Assembly: GCF_900108055.1 (NCBI RefSeq)
Contig: NZ_FNWJ01000001.1
Span: forward strand, 1,178,001 to 1,242,000
DNA from: Thermoleophilum album
GTDB taxonomy: Bacteria; Actinomycetota; Thermoleophilia; Solirubrobacterales; Thermoleophilaceae
DNA length: 64,000 bases
Direction: 5' to 3'
Part shown: piece after piece, positions 7,606-16,350 of the stretch
Numbering within the stretch: position 1 is the first letter of the stretch
How the letters are laid out: the number at the start of each line of letters is the position of its first letter
Notes under the pieces: generated by a model
Told to the model about the DNA's origin: nothing
What the model saw: only the letters and a program-made list of their open reading frames with translations
Database searches by the model: none
Translations under genes and position numbers: made by a program

Positions 7606-9324
7606 TCAGAGCTTGCGTGCGCGCACCCGCAGCGTGAACGCGCGGCGCTCGCCCGATGCCTCGACCACCGCGAGCCGCACGGTCAGCGGCGCGCGCCGGC
7701 CGCGCGCGACCGCTCCGGCGAGCGCGCGGCTTGCGCGCAGCCCGGCCCAACGCACCTCGATCGTCCGGCCCGGGCGTGTGATCCGTAGCTCGAGCTTGCG
7801 TCCTCGCAGGACGAGCGCCCGCCGGCCGAGGCGGCGGCCGTCCACGCGCACGATCGGCCGCGAGCCGCGCAGCGGCGCGACTTCACGAGGCAGCGCCAGC
7901 GTTGCCCGACCGAGCGGGCGCGAGGCGCTGACCCTCAGCGTCAGCACGGCGCGCCCCAGGCGACTGACTGCTAGGCCCTCGACGATCCGGTAGCGGGTGC
8001 GAGCCACTGGCGCACCGGCGCCGGCCGGGCAGCCGTCGACAGCGAACGGCGTTGCAACTGTCACGTCGACACCGGTGAAGGCTGCGAACGTAGCCTGGGC
8101 GTCGCGCCGCGTGCGTGGCGTGCAAAGGTCGCTGACCGCCTGCAAAAGACCGCGCGGCCCGCCGTCGACGGTCAGGTCGAAGCGGGAGAGTGGTAGGTCG
8201 GGCAGTCCCTCGAAGACGTTGGTGACCGCTCCGCCGAGGCGGGTGCGTCCGAGGATCGCCCCGCCGAACAGGCGGAAGCCGAGCGCCGGTAGCTCACCCG
8301 GCCGCTGCACGATGTACACCGGCAGTTCGAGCGGCTGCTCGAGCAGTGGGCTCGCCAGCCGCGCGCGCCCCACGCGGGTGTCGGCAGGGCATGCGTCGGC
8401 GGCGAACTGATCCGGTTGGCAAAGCTTTTGGAGCGAGCCCAGATCGACCCCCAAGGCCAGTGGCAGGGTGACGGTCGTGGCCGCTACCGCAGCGTCGCTG
8501 GGGTCGCTGATCACGCTTGCCGTGACGGGAACATGGCTGCGCAGCTTGGTGGCTCCCGGTGCGCCCATTACGCCACTCAGGCGGGGGCGGAACGGCAGTC
8601 GCTCACAGCCGCTCGGTGTGAACGCGGTCGCGCGACTGGTCGTGACCTGCGGCTCGTCCCAAGACCGCACAGCCACCGCGATCTCCGCACGCCGGCAGGC
8701 CGTCGGCATGCGCAGGAACGGCTTCCCAGCGACCTGGCCGGTCAGGTTCAACTGAATCCGTTGAATGCGGATCGGCAAGCCGCCGGCAGTGCGCTCGAGC
8801 CCCGACATCGAGTTCTCGATCACGAACCCCCGGTCGCCGCGCAGCCGCACCGCCACTTGGTAGCGCTGCGGGCTCGCCAGCGGCGGGCGCACGACGACAC
8901 CGAGACGAGCCGGCTCACCCGCCGGGGGAACCAGGTTGTAGACGTCGCCGCTTGCTGTCACCTGCGGTCCGAGTGGCGCCTCGATCTGCGCGACCACGCT
9001 GGTCGTGCCGACGCGGCTGGCCGCTGGGCAAGCGTCGGCGTTGAAGGCGTCGATCGGGCAGCGCTGGGCTGCCAAGGGGTTTGCGACGAGACCCTGAGGA
9101 AGAGTGATGACGAGGTCTTTCGGGTCGTCGCTGGCGGGGTTCGACGAGAGATCGATGGTCAGCCCGAAGTCGGGGGCACCACCCGCCTGCAAGGAGCTAA
9201 AGGTCGCGCCAACCGCGGTTACATCGACGCGGGCGAGGACCGGTGCTGCCCCCATCGCGGAGACCAACGGGCAAACGGCGAGGAGCGAGCAAAGAACGCG
9301 AAATCGCAACTTCGAACCTACCAA
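7606..9324 (-). CDS. Large secreted protein of unknown function
   Basis: A 572-residue exported protein I do not recognise. The TTG start at 9324 is supported by GGGAGG seven bases upstream and by an immediate signal peptide (KLRFRVLCSLLAVCPL then a small-residue cleavage region near APVLARVD). The mature chain has repeated patterns: twice a segment like CPIDAFNADACPAASRVG / CQPDQFAADACPADTRVG. This suggests two copies of a roughly 200-residue beta-rich module with paired cysteines. A basic C-terminal stretch follows (TLRVRARKL at the end). No transmembrane anchor or catalytic motif is visible. Role unknown; envelope or extracellular location is likely. Confidence 0.7.
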   Translation of the reverse strand: MVGSKLRFRVLCSLLAVCPLVSAMGAAPVLARVDVTAVGATFSSLQAGGAPDFGLTIDLSSNPASDDPKDLVITLPQGLVANPLAAQRCPIDAFNADACPAASRVGTTSVVAQIEAPLGPQVTASGDVYNLVPPAGEPARLGVVVRPPLASPQRYQVAVRLRGDRGFVIENSMSGLERTAGGLPIRIQRIQLNLTGQVAGKPFLRMPTACRRAEIAVAVRSWDEPQVTTSRATAFTPSGCERLPFRPRLSGVMGAPGATKLRSHVPVTASVISDPSDAAVAATTVTLPLALGVDLGSLQKLCQPDQFAADACPADTRVGRARLASPLLEQPLELPVYIVQRPGELPALGFRLFGGAILGRTRLGGAVTNVFEGLPDLPLSRFDLTVDGGPRGLLQAVSDLCTPRTRRDAQATFAAFTGVDVTVATPFAVDGCPAGAGAPVARTRYRIVEGLAVSRLGRAVLTLRVSASRPLGRATLALPREVAPLRGSRPIVRVDGRRLGRRALVLRGRKLELRITRPGRTIEVRWAGLRASRALAGAVARGRRAPLTVRLAVVEASGERRAFTLRVRARKL

Positions 9325-9415
9325 CGATCGGCCTCCCGCCTCTGCTCCGAAATAAGCGACACCGCCACCGCGGCCTTTCCCTGCCGCGACTCGGGTGCCG
9401 CACCTCATTTGCAAT

Positions 9416-10903
9416 CTACCGTGAGCGGGCAGATCGCGCACGCGTTCTGTGGCGCATGCTGACCGCGCCGTTGCCGCCCCGCTCCGCCCCAGCGCGCGCC
9501 CGCGCGCTGCGCTCGCGGGCGCGCGCGGCGCTGACGAGCTCCTCGATGCTCGCCTCGAGGTCGTCCGCGAGCAGCTCGAGATCGAACATCGCATCCCAGT
9601 CGCCGAGCAAGCCGAAGCGCAGGTGACCGTTGTAGCTCATCACCGCCACTGCGAGTGCATGGTTCTCGGGTAGGAAAGCGACGGGGATGCAGGCAAGCAT
9701 CTCGCGACCAAGCAGGTAAAGCGGTACCTGCGGGCCGGGCACGTTCGTAACGATCAGGTTGAAGAGGCGTGTCGAGAAGTTCAGGCGTGAGGCGAGGGCC
9801 AGCAGAGTCGGCGGAGCGAAGCGCTCGAGCGAGGCGATCACCCCGGCGCCGAGCGCCTGCTTCGACTGCTTGAGGTGCGCCATCGCCTCGCTGACGACGC
9901 GCATCCGCTCGACCGGTTCCCATGCGTACACGGGCAGCGGTCCGCGCATCGCGACGATGCGGTTGCCGAGCGTCCCGTGCTCGTCCTCACCGCGCACCGA
10001 AACCGGCACCAGCGCCCGCAGCTCGAGCCCCTCGGTGGCAACGCCACGGCGCCGAAGCCAACGGCCGAGGGCGCCGCTCACGGCGGCTAACACGACGTCG
10101 TTGACGGTACCGCCGAACTGCCGCTTGACGAGACGGAAGTCGTCGAGCGTGGCTTCCACCCAAACGATCCGCCGGTGCGGGCCGATGCGGACGTTGAGCG
10201 GCGTGTCGGGGGCGGGGTTGAGGGTCGCCCAGGCCACCTCCCCGACGCCCTCTAGAGCGTCACGAAGGCGCCGCACGCTCTCGCTCGGACGCTGCAGCGA
10301 TCGCAGCGCGCCGCCCGCCAACTCGATCGGCGTGCGCAGCGCCCCGGCGACCGTCTCGCCGACGAGATCGAGCGGACCGATCCGCTTGGGGTCGAGCGGC
10401 GGAGCCGGCCGACGGGGGCGTGCCGGCAGCGGGTCGCTGTCGAACAGCACGGTCGCGATGTCGACGCCCGACACTCCGTCGATGACCGAGTGGTGCGTCT
10501 TCGAGACGAGCGCGAAACGACCGCCCGCCAGCCCCTCCACAAGCCACGCTTCCCAAAGCGGCCTGCTGCGGTCCAAGCGTTGCGAAAAGATGCGCCCCAC
10601 CAACAGCCTCAGCTGTTCCTCCGAGCCGGGTGGCGGCAGCGCTGTATGGCGAACGTGGTAGCGGATGTTGAAGTCCGGATCGTCGGCCCAGAACGGTCGC
10701 CCGAGTCCCAGCGGTGGCGCGACCAGCCGCTGCCGGTAACGCGGCAGCGAGCGCATGCGGTCGAGGATGTGCGCGACCAAGTCTTCGTAGTCGGGCGCCG
10801 GACCTTCGAAGATCAGCACGCCGCCGATGTGCATGTGCGACGCGCGCCGCTCCTGGTGCAAGAAAGAAGCGTCGATCGGTGACAGGCGCACAGGGGTGGT
10901 CAC
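9416..10903 (-). CDS. Wax ester synthase/diacylglycerol acyltransferase (WS/DGAT)
   Basis: A 495-residue bifunctional acyltransferase of the WS/DGAT family, which esterifies fatty alcohols or diacylglycerol with acyl-CoA to make storage lipid. The active-site HHxxxDG is HHSVIDG at residues 137-143. Other family blocks are PLWEAWLVEGL before it and, later, TVNDVVLAAVSGALG, NRIVAMRGPLP and TNVPGPQVPLY. I chose the GTG at 10903 (VTTPVRLSPIDASFL) because the family begins at this motif; the frame is open upstream. The C-terminus carries an Arg/Ala-rich extension. Two 14-bp direct repeats lie about 70-95 bp upstream. Confidence 0.9.
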   Translation of the reverse strand: MTTPVRLSPIDASFLHQERRASHMHIGGVLIFEGPAPDYEDLVAHILDRMRSLPRYRQRLVAPPLGLGRPFWADDPDFNIRYHVRHTALPPPGSEEQLRLLVGRIFSQRLDRSRPLWEAWLVEGLAGGRFALVSKTHHSVIDGVSGVDIATVLFDSDPLPARPRRPAPPLDPKRIGPLDLVGETVAGALRTPIELAGGALRSLQRPSESVRRLRDALEGVGEVAWATLNPAPDTPLNVRIGPHRRIVWVEATLDDFRLVKRQFGGTVNDVVLAAVSGALGRWLRRRGVATEGLELRALVPVSVRGEDEHGTLGNRIVAMRGPLPVYAWEPVERMRVVSEAMAHLKQSKQALGAGVIASLERFAPPTLLALASRLNFSTRLFNLIVTNVPGPQVPLYLLGREMLACIPVAFLPENHALAVAVMSYNGHLRFGLLGDWDAMFDLELLADDLEASIEELVSAARARERSARARAGAERGGNGAVSMRHRTRARSARSR

Positions 10904-10971
10904 GACAATTCTCGAAGGTAGCGGCTTGCGCGCCGCGAGTCTCCGCTGGGCACCGGCGACTGCGCCGCCAC

Positions 10972-10999
10972 GCACCATCGATTTCGCACCATCGATTTC
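10972..10999. repeat. Two adjacent 14-bp direct repeats upstream of WS/DGAT gene
   Basis: The unit gcaccatcgatttc occurs twice back to back (10972-10985 and 10986-10999), each holding the palindrome ATCGAT. They lie in the intergenic space upstream of the minus-strand acyltransferase, where a regulator could bind as tandem dimers. This is inference; a simple duplication is equally possible. Confidence 0.45.
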
Positions 11000-11092
11000 G
11001 CCTACCGTGCAGGGCGAGCGCCGGCGCCGGGCAACCTGCGCGGCTCGGATCGCGTACGTAACTTGATGAGCCAGAGCGGAGGGGGAAGCGAG

Positions 11093-11185
11093 ATGCGGGC
11101 GCTGGTTACGGGAGCCACTGGTTTCGTCGGCTCCCGGCTCGTGCGCGAGCAGTTGCCGCGTCAGCGAACGGTGGCTGCCCCCTAG
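11093..11185 (+). pseudogene. Truncated N-terminus of an NAD-dependent epimerase (SDR remnant)
   Basis: A 30-codon ORF starts with ATG after a good Shine-Dalgarno (ggaggggg). It encodes [20 protein letters not shown], the first beta-alpha unit and GxxGFxG nucleotide-binding motif of an extended SDR. It then breaks into PRQRTVAAP and a TAG. A real SDR needs some 280 more residues and none follow, since ispH starts 11 bp later. I read it as the 5' remnant of a deleted epimerase gene, possibly still translated as a leader ahead of ispH. Confidence 0.65.
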
Positions 11186-11195
11186 ACTCCGCAAG

Positions 11196-12200
11196 GTGGC
11201 CAGCGGCGAGTCGCATGTAGTCGCACCAGTGCGTCCCGAGCGCGTCTTGCTGGCGTCGCCGCGCGGCTACTGCGCCGGCGTCGACCGCGCGGTCGAGACC
11301 GTCGAGCGCGCACTCGAGCTGTACGGGCCACCGGTCTACGTGCGCAAGGAGATCGTGCACAACAAGCACGTCGTAGAGACCTTGCGCAAGCGCGGGGCGG
11401 TGTTCGTCGACGACGAGAACGAGGTGCCGGAGGGGGAGGTCGTCGTCTTCTCGGCTCACGGCGTGGCGCCGTCGGTTCAGGAGAACGCACGCCGGCGACG
11501 CCTGCGCACGATCGACGCGACCTGTCCGCTCGTCACCAAGGTGCACGTGGAGGCGCGCAAGTTCGCCGCCGAGGGCTACACGATCGTGTTGATCGGGCAC
11601 GAAGGCCATGAAGAGGTCGAGGGCACGATGGGGGAGGCTCCCGACCACATCGTGCTCGTCGAGACCGAGGAGGACGTCGACGCGCTCGAGGTCGAGGACC
11701 CGGAGCGCGTCGCTTATCTCACCCAGACGACGCTCTCGGTCGACGAGACGAAACGCATCATCCAGCGCCTGCGTGAGCGCTTTCCGAACGTCGTCGGGCC
11801 GAAGTCCGACGACATCTGTTACGCGACGACCAACCGCCAAATGGCGGTGCGCGAGCTCGCGCGACAGTGCGATCTGGTGCTCGTGATCGGTTCGCGCAAC
11901 TCCTCGAACTCGAATCGCCTGGTCGAGGTCGCGCGCGCCCACGGCGCCGAGGCGCACCTGATCGACAACGAGAGCCAGGTCCGCGAGGAGTGGCTGGAGG
12001 GCAAGCGTGTGGTGGGGATAACGTCCGGCGCCAGCGCCCCTGAAGAGCTTGTGCAGCGGCTGGTCGCGTGGTTCCGCGCGCGCGGTGTCGATCAGGTCGA
12101 GGAGCTCCGCACCGTCGAGGAGAACGTCCGTTTCATGCTGCCGCGCGAGATTCGCAAGGCGCTCGCAGAGCGCGAGCTGCCGCTCGCACCCACCAGCTGA
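11196..12200 (+). CDS. ispH: 4-hydroxy-3-methylbut-2-enyl diphosphate reductase
   Basis: A 334-residue iron-sulfur enzyme catalysing the last step of the MEP isoprenoid pathway, converting HMBPP to IPP and DMAPP. The three cluster-binding cysteines are Cys26 (GYCAGV), Cys110 (DATCPLV) and Cys208 ([10 protein letters not shown]). The HGV motif (FSAHGVAPS) and the substrate-binding [10 protein letters not shown] stretch are intact. The GTG start follows the truncated SDR ORF by 10 bp, so translation may be coupled to it. The downstream convergent gene is separated by about 90 bp containing imperfect copies of a tgtcggcgccggt-like element. Confidence 0.95.
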   Translation: MASGESHVVAPVRPERVLLASPRGYCAGVDRAVETVERALELYGPPVYVRKEIVHNKHVVETLRKRGAVFVDDENEVPEGEVVVFSAHGVAPSVQENARRRRLRTIDATCPLVTKVHVEARKFAAEGYTIVLIGHEGHEEVEGTMGEAPDHIVLVETEEDVDALEVEDPERVAYLTQTTLSVDETKRIIQRLRERFPNVVGPKSDDICYATTNRQMAVRELARQCDLVLVIGSRNSSNSNRLVEVARAHGAEAHLIDNESQVREEWLEGKRVVGITSGASAPEELVQRLVAWFRARGVDQVEELRTVEENVRFMLPREIRKALAERELPLAPTS

Positions 12201-12291
12201 CACGCTTGCGGGGTGTCGGCGACGCCTGCGGCGTGTCGGCGCCGGTAGCGGGGGTGAGGGCGCCGGTTGCGGAGTGTCGGCGCCGGTTTCT

Positions 12292-13122
12292 CTAACCGCG
12301 CTCGACGCCGGCCGCCCGCGCCGCTTCGGGCGGCAGCGGCGTGAACTGGATCGCATGTAGGCGCAGGCCCGGGCGCTCGGCGACGATCTCGCCGCTCGTT
12401 TCGTAGAGGTCGGGTTCGCGGTCGCCGGACAAAACCGCCCAGGCAGAGCCGGCGCGGAAGCTGAAGCGCGCGGCCGCCCCCGGGCTCTCCGCCTCGAGGA
12501 AATCCTCTCCCTCCCGCCAGTTACCTGCGAGCACGAGGCGTGCGCGATCGCCCGGCAGTTCGATGTCGGCGGTCTGGGGCTCCAGCACCACGCCCGGTGC
12601 GTCCTCCGGCCGGAGCGGGGCCAGCGGCTCCGGTAGGTCGGCTTCAGGTGTTCCTTCGCGCACGAGCTCTTGGATCGCCAGCTCCGTTTCCTGATACTCC
12701 CCTTCGCCGAAGTGGATCAGTCGCAACAGGCCGCGCCGGTCGAACAAGTAGCGCGCCGGCCAGCCGCGATTGCCGAACAGCCGCCAGATCTCGAAGTCCG
12801 CGTCGAGCGCCACCGGCCAATCGATGCCGAGACGCGCGCAAGCCTGCTCGACCAGCGCCGCGTCGCGCCCGAACGAGTAGCCCGGCGCGTGGACGCCGAT
12901 CAGCTCGAGCCCGTAGCGGTGGTAGCGGCGGCGCCAAGCGGCCAGGTAAGGGAGCGTCCGACGGGAGTTGATGCGGGCGAAGTCGAAGAACTCGACGAGC
13001 AGGATCGATCTACCGAGCAGCCGCTGGAGTCGCAGCTTGCGGCCACCGAGCCAACGGGTCGTTGGCGGGAAGTCAGGGATCGCGATCTCCGAGTTGGGGG
13101 CGACACGCACCGGCGATAGCAT
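12292..13122 (-). CDS. Thioredoxin-like (TlpA/DipZ C-terminal-type) protein lacking the CxxC
   Basis: A 276-residue protein that follows the DipZ/TlpA-like pattern: ILLVEFFDF...RTLPYLAAWRRRY, then GLELIGVHAPGYSF, WPARYLFDRRGLLR and HFGEGEYQETE. In active relatives the first strand is followed by a CxxC (SCINC). Here that site reads ARINS, so both redox cysteines are replaced by Arg and Ser. It is therefore unlikely to be a thiol oxidoreductase and may be a binding protein. The C-terminal 110 residues match the beta-rich extension of this group. No signal peptide is visible. It is divergent from the heme-oxygenase-fold gene. Confidence 0.8.
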   Translation of the reverse strand: MLSPVRVAPNSEIAIPDFPPTTRWLGGRKLRLQRLLGRSILLVEFFDFARINSRRTLPYLAAWRRRYHRYGLELIGVHAPGYSFGRDAALVEQACARLGIDWPVALDADFEIWRLFGNRGWPARYLFDRRGLLRLIHFGEGEYQETELAIQELVREGTPEADLPEPLAPLRPEDAPGVVLEPQTADIELPGDRARLVLAGNWREGEDFLEAESPGAAARFSFRAGSAWAVLSGDREPDLYETSGEIVAERPGLRLHAIQFTPLPPEAARAAGVERG

Positions 13123-13166
13123 GCCCGAACGCAAAGCTTGTGGAGCCCAGGAGGACTGACACCGCG

Positions 13167-13808
13167 ATGAACCTGTTCGAGCGAATCGAGGCGCTGCGCC
13201 GCCGTTACGACGTGCTCACGCACCCCTTCTACGTGCGCTGGTCGGAGGGCGAGCTCACACGCGAGGAGCTGGCCTTCTACGCCGGTGAATACCGGCACGC
13301 GGTCGTGGCGCTGGCTGACTGTCTCGCGGGGGCGGCCGAGCTGGCGGCCGGCGACCCGGATGAGGCGCGTCGGCTGCGCGAGCACGCGGCTGAAGAGCGC
13401 GCGCACGTTGAGCTGTGGGATCGGTTCGCGAGTGCGCTTGGTGCCGAGCTCGAGCGGCAGCCGCGGCGCGAGACCATCGAGTGCGCCGACGCTTGGCGCA
13501 GCGGCGACACGCTCGAGGAGCGTCTCGCTGTCGCTTACGCGATCGAGTCGGCGCAGCCAGCCATCGCCAAGACCAAGCTCGCTGGCCTGATCGAGCGCTA
13601 CGGCTTCGAAGAAGGTCCGGCCACCGAGTACTTCGCTCTTCACTCGGAGCTCGACCATGAGCACGCAGCCCACTCGCGCCGCCTGCTCGAGCGCCGAGCT
13701 GATCTCGACGAGGACCGGCTGGTCGCGGCTGCCGAGCGCGCGCTCGCCGGCAATTGGCGTCTGCTCGACGGTTGCGAAGCCGCTTTCGGGCGCTGCGCCG
13801 CCTGCTGA
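13167..13808 (+). CDS. TENA/PqqC-fold iron-containing redox enzyme
   Basis: A 213-residue all-helical protein of the heme-oxygenase-like diiron (HDO)/TENA-PqqC superfamily. It shows the typical beginning FERIEALRRRYDVLTHPFY and spaced metal-ligand candidates: EYRHA, EHAAEERAHVELW, and a later ELDHEHAAHSRR. Family members include CADD-like and other small diiron oxidases; the substrate is unknown here. The ATG at 13167 has an AGGAGG ribosome site 12 bases upstream. The 3' end overlaps the next ORF by about 50 bp in another frame. Confidence 0.75.
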   Translation: MNLFERIEALRRRYDVLTHPFYVRWSEGELTREELAFYAGEYRHAVVALADCLAGAAELAAGDPDEARRLREHAAEERAHVELWDRFASALGAELERQPRRETIECADAWRSGDTLEERLAVAYAIESAQPAIAKTKLAGLIERYGFEEGPATEYFALHSELDHEHAAHSRRLLERRADLDEDRLVAAAERALAGNWRLLDGCEAAFGRCAAC

Positions 13809-14602
13809 GGTCACTGTTCGTCGTCGCCGCGGCGGTGGCGCTGGCAGCCGCCGCCGCGGCGACGCGGGTCGCCGCGGACTCCGCGCGTCCCGCCTGGTCG
13901 GTCGCAGTGGCGGTCGGTTCGGGCGCGCCGGGCACCCCACAGCGGCCCCGCTCCCGCCCCTTTGTCGTCACCGTCTCGATGCGCTCGCGCGGCAACACGC
14001 TCGAGTCGCCGCTGGCACGCTTGAGCATCGCCGCCGCCGGCATCGTGATCTCGCCGCGAGCGCGCCCGGCGTGCCCCGCGGACGTGCTCCGCGCCGGCAT
14101 CGCCGAGGCACAGCAGCGCTGTTCACGGAGCCTCGTCGGTTTCGTTGAGGCGCGGGCGATGGTCGGTCCCAAGGGCGCCTCGCGTCGCGTTCCCCAGGTT
14201 TCGAGCTGTGATCTCGCGGGAGAGGTGTACGCGGCGGGCCGCTCGCTGGCCGTGCAGCTCTACACGGGCGCCTTGTACGGTCGCAGGTGTCTGCGAAGCA
14301 TGTTTGCGGTCGCGTACGCGTCGGTGCGAGCGACCAAAGTCGGCGGGCTGCCCGCAAGCGAACTGCGCTGGGTGGTGCCCAGCGAACCGGGAGGGTTCCG
14401 TCACCCGCTGCCCGATTACGACCTCAACCTGGACTTCCTGGAGCTGAATCTGCCGCTTGGCTTCGGTCGCAACAGCGCAGACCGCAGCAAGCCGGTCGTC
14501 AGTTCGGTTGGTTGCGAGCGCAGGCGTCGGCGCAGCGTGCGCGCGGTGTTCCTCCAGGAGGACGGCACCCGCGCGACGCTGCGCCGAGAAGCGCGTTGCT
14601 AG
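13754..14602 (+). CDS. Secreted protein of unknown function
   Basis: A 282-codon ORF with a clear export signal: an Arg-rich start, then LLRSLFVVAAAVALAAAAAATRVAAD. No ATG is available; TTG codons at 13754 or 13772 are the best starts, inside the 3' end of the preceding gene. The mature part contains four or more cysteines (RPACPADVL, QQRCSRSLV, VSSCDLAGE, GRRCLRSM, VGCERRRR) and the motif FRHPLPDYDLNLDF. It resembles the cysteine-rich beta proteins such as the large secreted protein at 7606-9324 in style, not in alignable sequence. I do not recognise a family. Start uncertain. Confidence 0.6.
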   Translation: MASARRLRSRFRALRRLLRSLFVVAAAVALAAAAAATRVAADSARPAWSVAVAVGSGAPGTPQRPRSRPFVVTVSMRSRGNTLESPLARLSIAAAGIVISPRARPACPADVLRAGIAEAQQRCSRSLVGFVEARAMVGPKGASRRVPQVSSCDLAGEVYAAGRSLAVQLYTGALYGRRCLRSMFAVAYASVRATKVGGLPASELRWVVPSEPGGFRHPLPDYDLNLDFLELNLPLGFGRNSADRSKPVVSSVGCERRRRRSVRAVFLQEDGTRATLRREARC

Positions 14603-14636
14603 GCGCCGCGCACGGCGGCTAGAACGCTCCCGCCCG

Positions 14637-15296
14637 TCAGTAGTAACGGAGGAAGTCGCGGACGCGCTCGTAGACCGGCCAGCTGTAGAGCAGCCACACG
14701 TGCTCCACGCAGCCCACGTTGAAGTTGAAGGCGCCGCTCAGCACGGTGCTCGTGTCGGGGTTGATGACTTCGTCGCAGCTCGACCAGAAGGTCCCGTACT
14801 TGACGGGCCCGGGCGTTTCGTCGCCGGCGTTCAGTTGGTCGAGTAGCGACGATCCGTACTGCATCTCCTGGCACGACGTCCACCAACCGCACAAGTAAGC
14901 GGCGTTGGTGCCGTGGTTGGGGCCGCCGAGCGAGACCCAGTGGTCGATGACCCACTGACCGCCCAGGTACTTCAGGTACCAGCGCGAGGACAAACCGCCC
15001 ATCGAGTGGCTGACGATGTCGACCTTCGATGCGCCAGTAGCAGCTCGGATCTGATTGACCTTGTCGCGAATCTGCGCGGCCGTGGTGGCGTTCGACTGGC
15101 GCCAGTCGTAGGACCAGTTCCACAACTCCGAGTCGCGCCAGCCATCGGCCTTGAAGCGGCCGATCATCTTGTCCCAGTTCCAGCTTCCGCCGCTGAAGCC
15201 GTGGACGAACAGGATCGGGTTGCGCGCGGCGGCGACCGCCGGAACCACCAACAGAAGCGCCAGCGCGAGCACGCAGGCGCGCGTAGTCAGTCGCAT
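14637..15296 (-). CDS. Secreted triacylglycerol lipase/esterase (class 2 lipase)
   Basis: A 219-residue alpha/beta hydrolase with a signal peptide (TTRACVLALALLLVVPAVAA). The family pattern is ILFVHGFSGG (oxyanion loop), SHSMGG (GxSxG nucleophile, serine in the middle), and a late DEVINP with the acid. The final His is probably in CVEHVWLL. Paired cysteines (CGWWTSC and others) fit an extracellular enzyme. It resembles Bacillus LipA/LipB-type and actinobacterial EstA lipases. The substrate is most likely medium- to long-chain acylglycerols. A second, longer member occurs at 20138-21091. Confidence 0.85.
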   Translation of the reverse strand: MRLTTRACVLALALLLVVPAVAAARNPILFVHGFSGGSWNWDKMIGRFKADGWRDSELWNWSYDWRQSNATTAAQIRDKVNQIRAATGASKVDIVSHSMGGLSSRWYLKYLGGQWVIDHWVSLGGPNHGTNAAYLCGWWTSCQEMQYGSSLLDQLNAGDETPGPVKYGTFWSSCDEVINPDTSTVLSGAFNFNVGCVEHVWLLYSWPVYERVRDFLRYY

Positions 15297-15386
15297 CTCT
15301 CCCTCCTCTCTGCGTGGGGCCGCAAGGGGCTAGGAACTTTTTCTAGGCGATCGCGGCGTGTTTGGCAAACGCCGGCCGCGTGACCG

Positions 15387-16130
15387 TCAGCCGCGCGCGA
15401 AGAGCTCGATCAGCCGCGGCCAGACGGTCAGTTCGGCAGCGCCGCTGGCGAGCAGTACCGGGACCGCCAGCGCTACGCAGACGAGGGTCGCTGCAAGCAG
15501 CTCATGCCAGCGTTCTTGGCGGCCCAGCGTCAGCCAGGCGGCGAGCGGCAAGAACAGGGCCGTCAGCTCGGGCACGGCGTGAGGCAACAGCGAAACGAGC
15601 AGTTCGAGTCGCCCGATACCGAGCTGCGCGGCCAACGTCGCGGCCGTTCCGCCGAGCACATACGCCTGGGTGGCGAGCGAAAAACAGGTTGCAGCCCCCA
15701 CGAACACCATCGCCGCCGGTCCCGCTCGCTCGTGCAGAAGCCGTTTAAGGCCGCGGTGGTGGCGGGCTTGCAGCGGCAACGAGCTGCCGGCGATGAAACC
15801 GGCGACGCAAGCGAGCGCGTGCAGAGCGAGCACCAGAGAGTTGCGCAACAGGATGTGCAGATAGTCGGTGAGTTGAGCCGGTCCGTGGTAGCCGGGCAGG
15901 TACAGGCGCGTCGGGTCTGGCACCGAGAGGGCAGCGATCACGCCGACGGTGGCGAGCAGTAGGGCGGCGATCGCGAGCGAACGCACGAGCCACGGTGCGA
16001 CGACCGCGAGCGGACGGTTCTGCCACCGTGCGAGCGCACGGCGGGTGTCGTCGATGCCTTGGAAGAGGGCGAGACGCTTGGGATCCACGGGTAGCCGGGC
16101 GGCGGGCGCGCGCATCGGGTTCTGGGCCAT
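15387..16130 (-). CDS. SpoIIM-like multi-pass membrane protein
   Basis: A 247-residue protein with about five hydrophobic segments. The stretch LLVSLLPHAVPELTALFLPLAAWLTLG matches the family hallmark of the stage II sporulation protein M/DUF95 group, where LPHG.E..A is conserved. The N-terminal 45 residues are soluble, with FQGIDDTRRALARWQNR. No sporulation gene is adjacent, so this is only a family call; such proteins also occur in non-sporulating actinobacteria next to RDD or MoxR genes. The gene is divergent from the iron transporter. Confidence 0.6.
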   Translation of the reverse strand: MAQNPMRAPAARLPVDPKRLALFQGIDDTRRALARWQNRPLAVVAPWLVRSLAIAALLLATVGVIAALSVPDPTRLYLPGYHGPAQLTDYLHILLRNSLVLALHALACVAGFIAGSSLPLQARHHRGLKRLLHERAGPAAMVFVGAATCFSLATQAYVLGGTAATLAAQLGIGRLELLVSLLPHAVPELTALFLPLAAWLTLGRQERWHELLAATLVCVALAVPVLLASGAAELTVWPRLIELFARG

Positions 16131-16266
16131 CTCTCGGCGCGACCGTTCGCTGCCTTGAGGGCGCCCCTGTCGGGGGCGGGCGGGAACCTTGCGCAGCGTG
16201 GCTCCGCGAGTGGTTCGACAGCTTGATCGCCGCGCCGCAGGCGCACACTAACCCGACTCCCGCAGT

Positions 16267-16285
16267 AGGACTTAGGCTAACCTAA
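16267..16285 (+). promoter_or_regulatory. DtxR/IdeR-type iron box upstream of Fe(III) transporter
   Basis: The sequence TTAGGCTAACCTAA (16272-16285) equals the last 14 bases of the 19-bp DtxR/IdeR consensus TTAGGTTAGGCTAACCTAA. The first five bases are degenerate. It lies 66 bp before the transporter's first start codon, where an iron-loaded repressor would block transcription. The site is seen in the sequence; repression under iron sufficiency is inferred from the family. Confidence 0.8.
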
Positions 16286-16350
16286 CCCCCGGTCCGACAG
16301 GGCGGTGCGCTGGCGCCGCCGACTCGCAGCAACCAGGAGGTCTCAACGTC

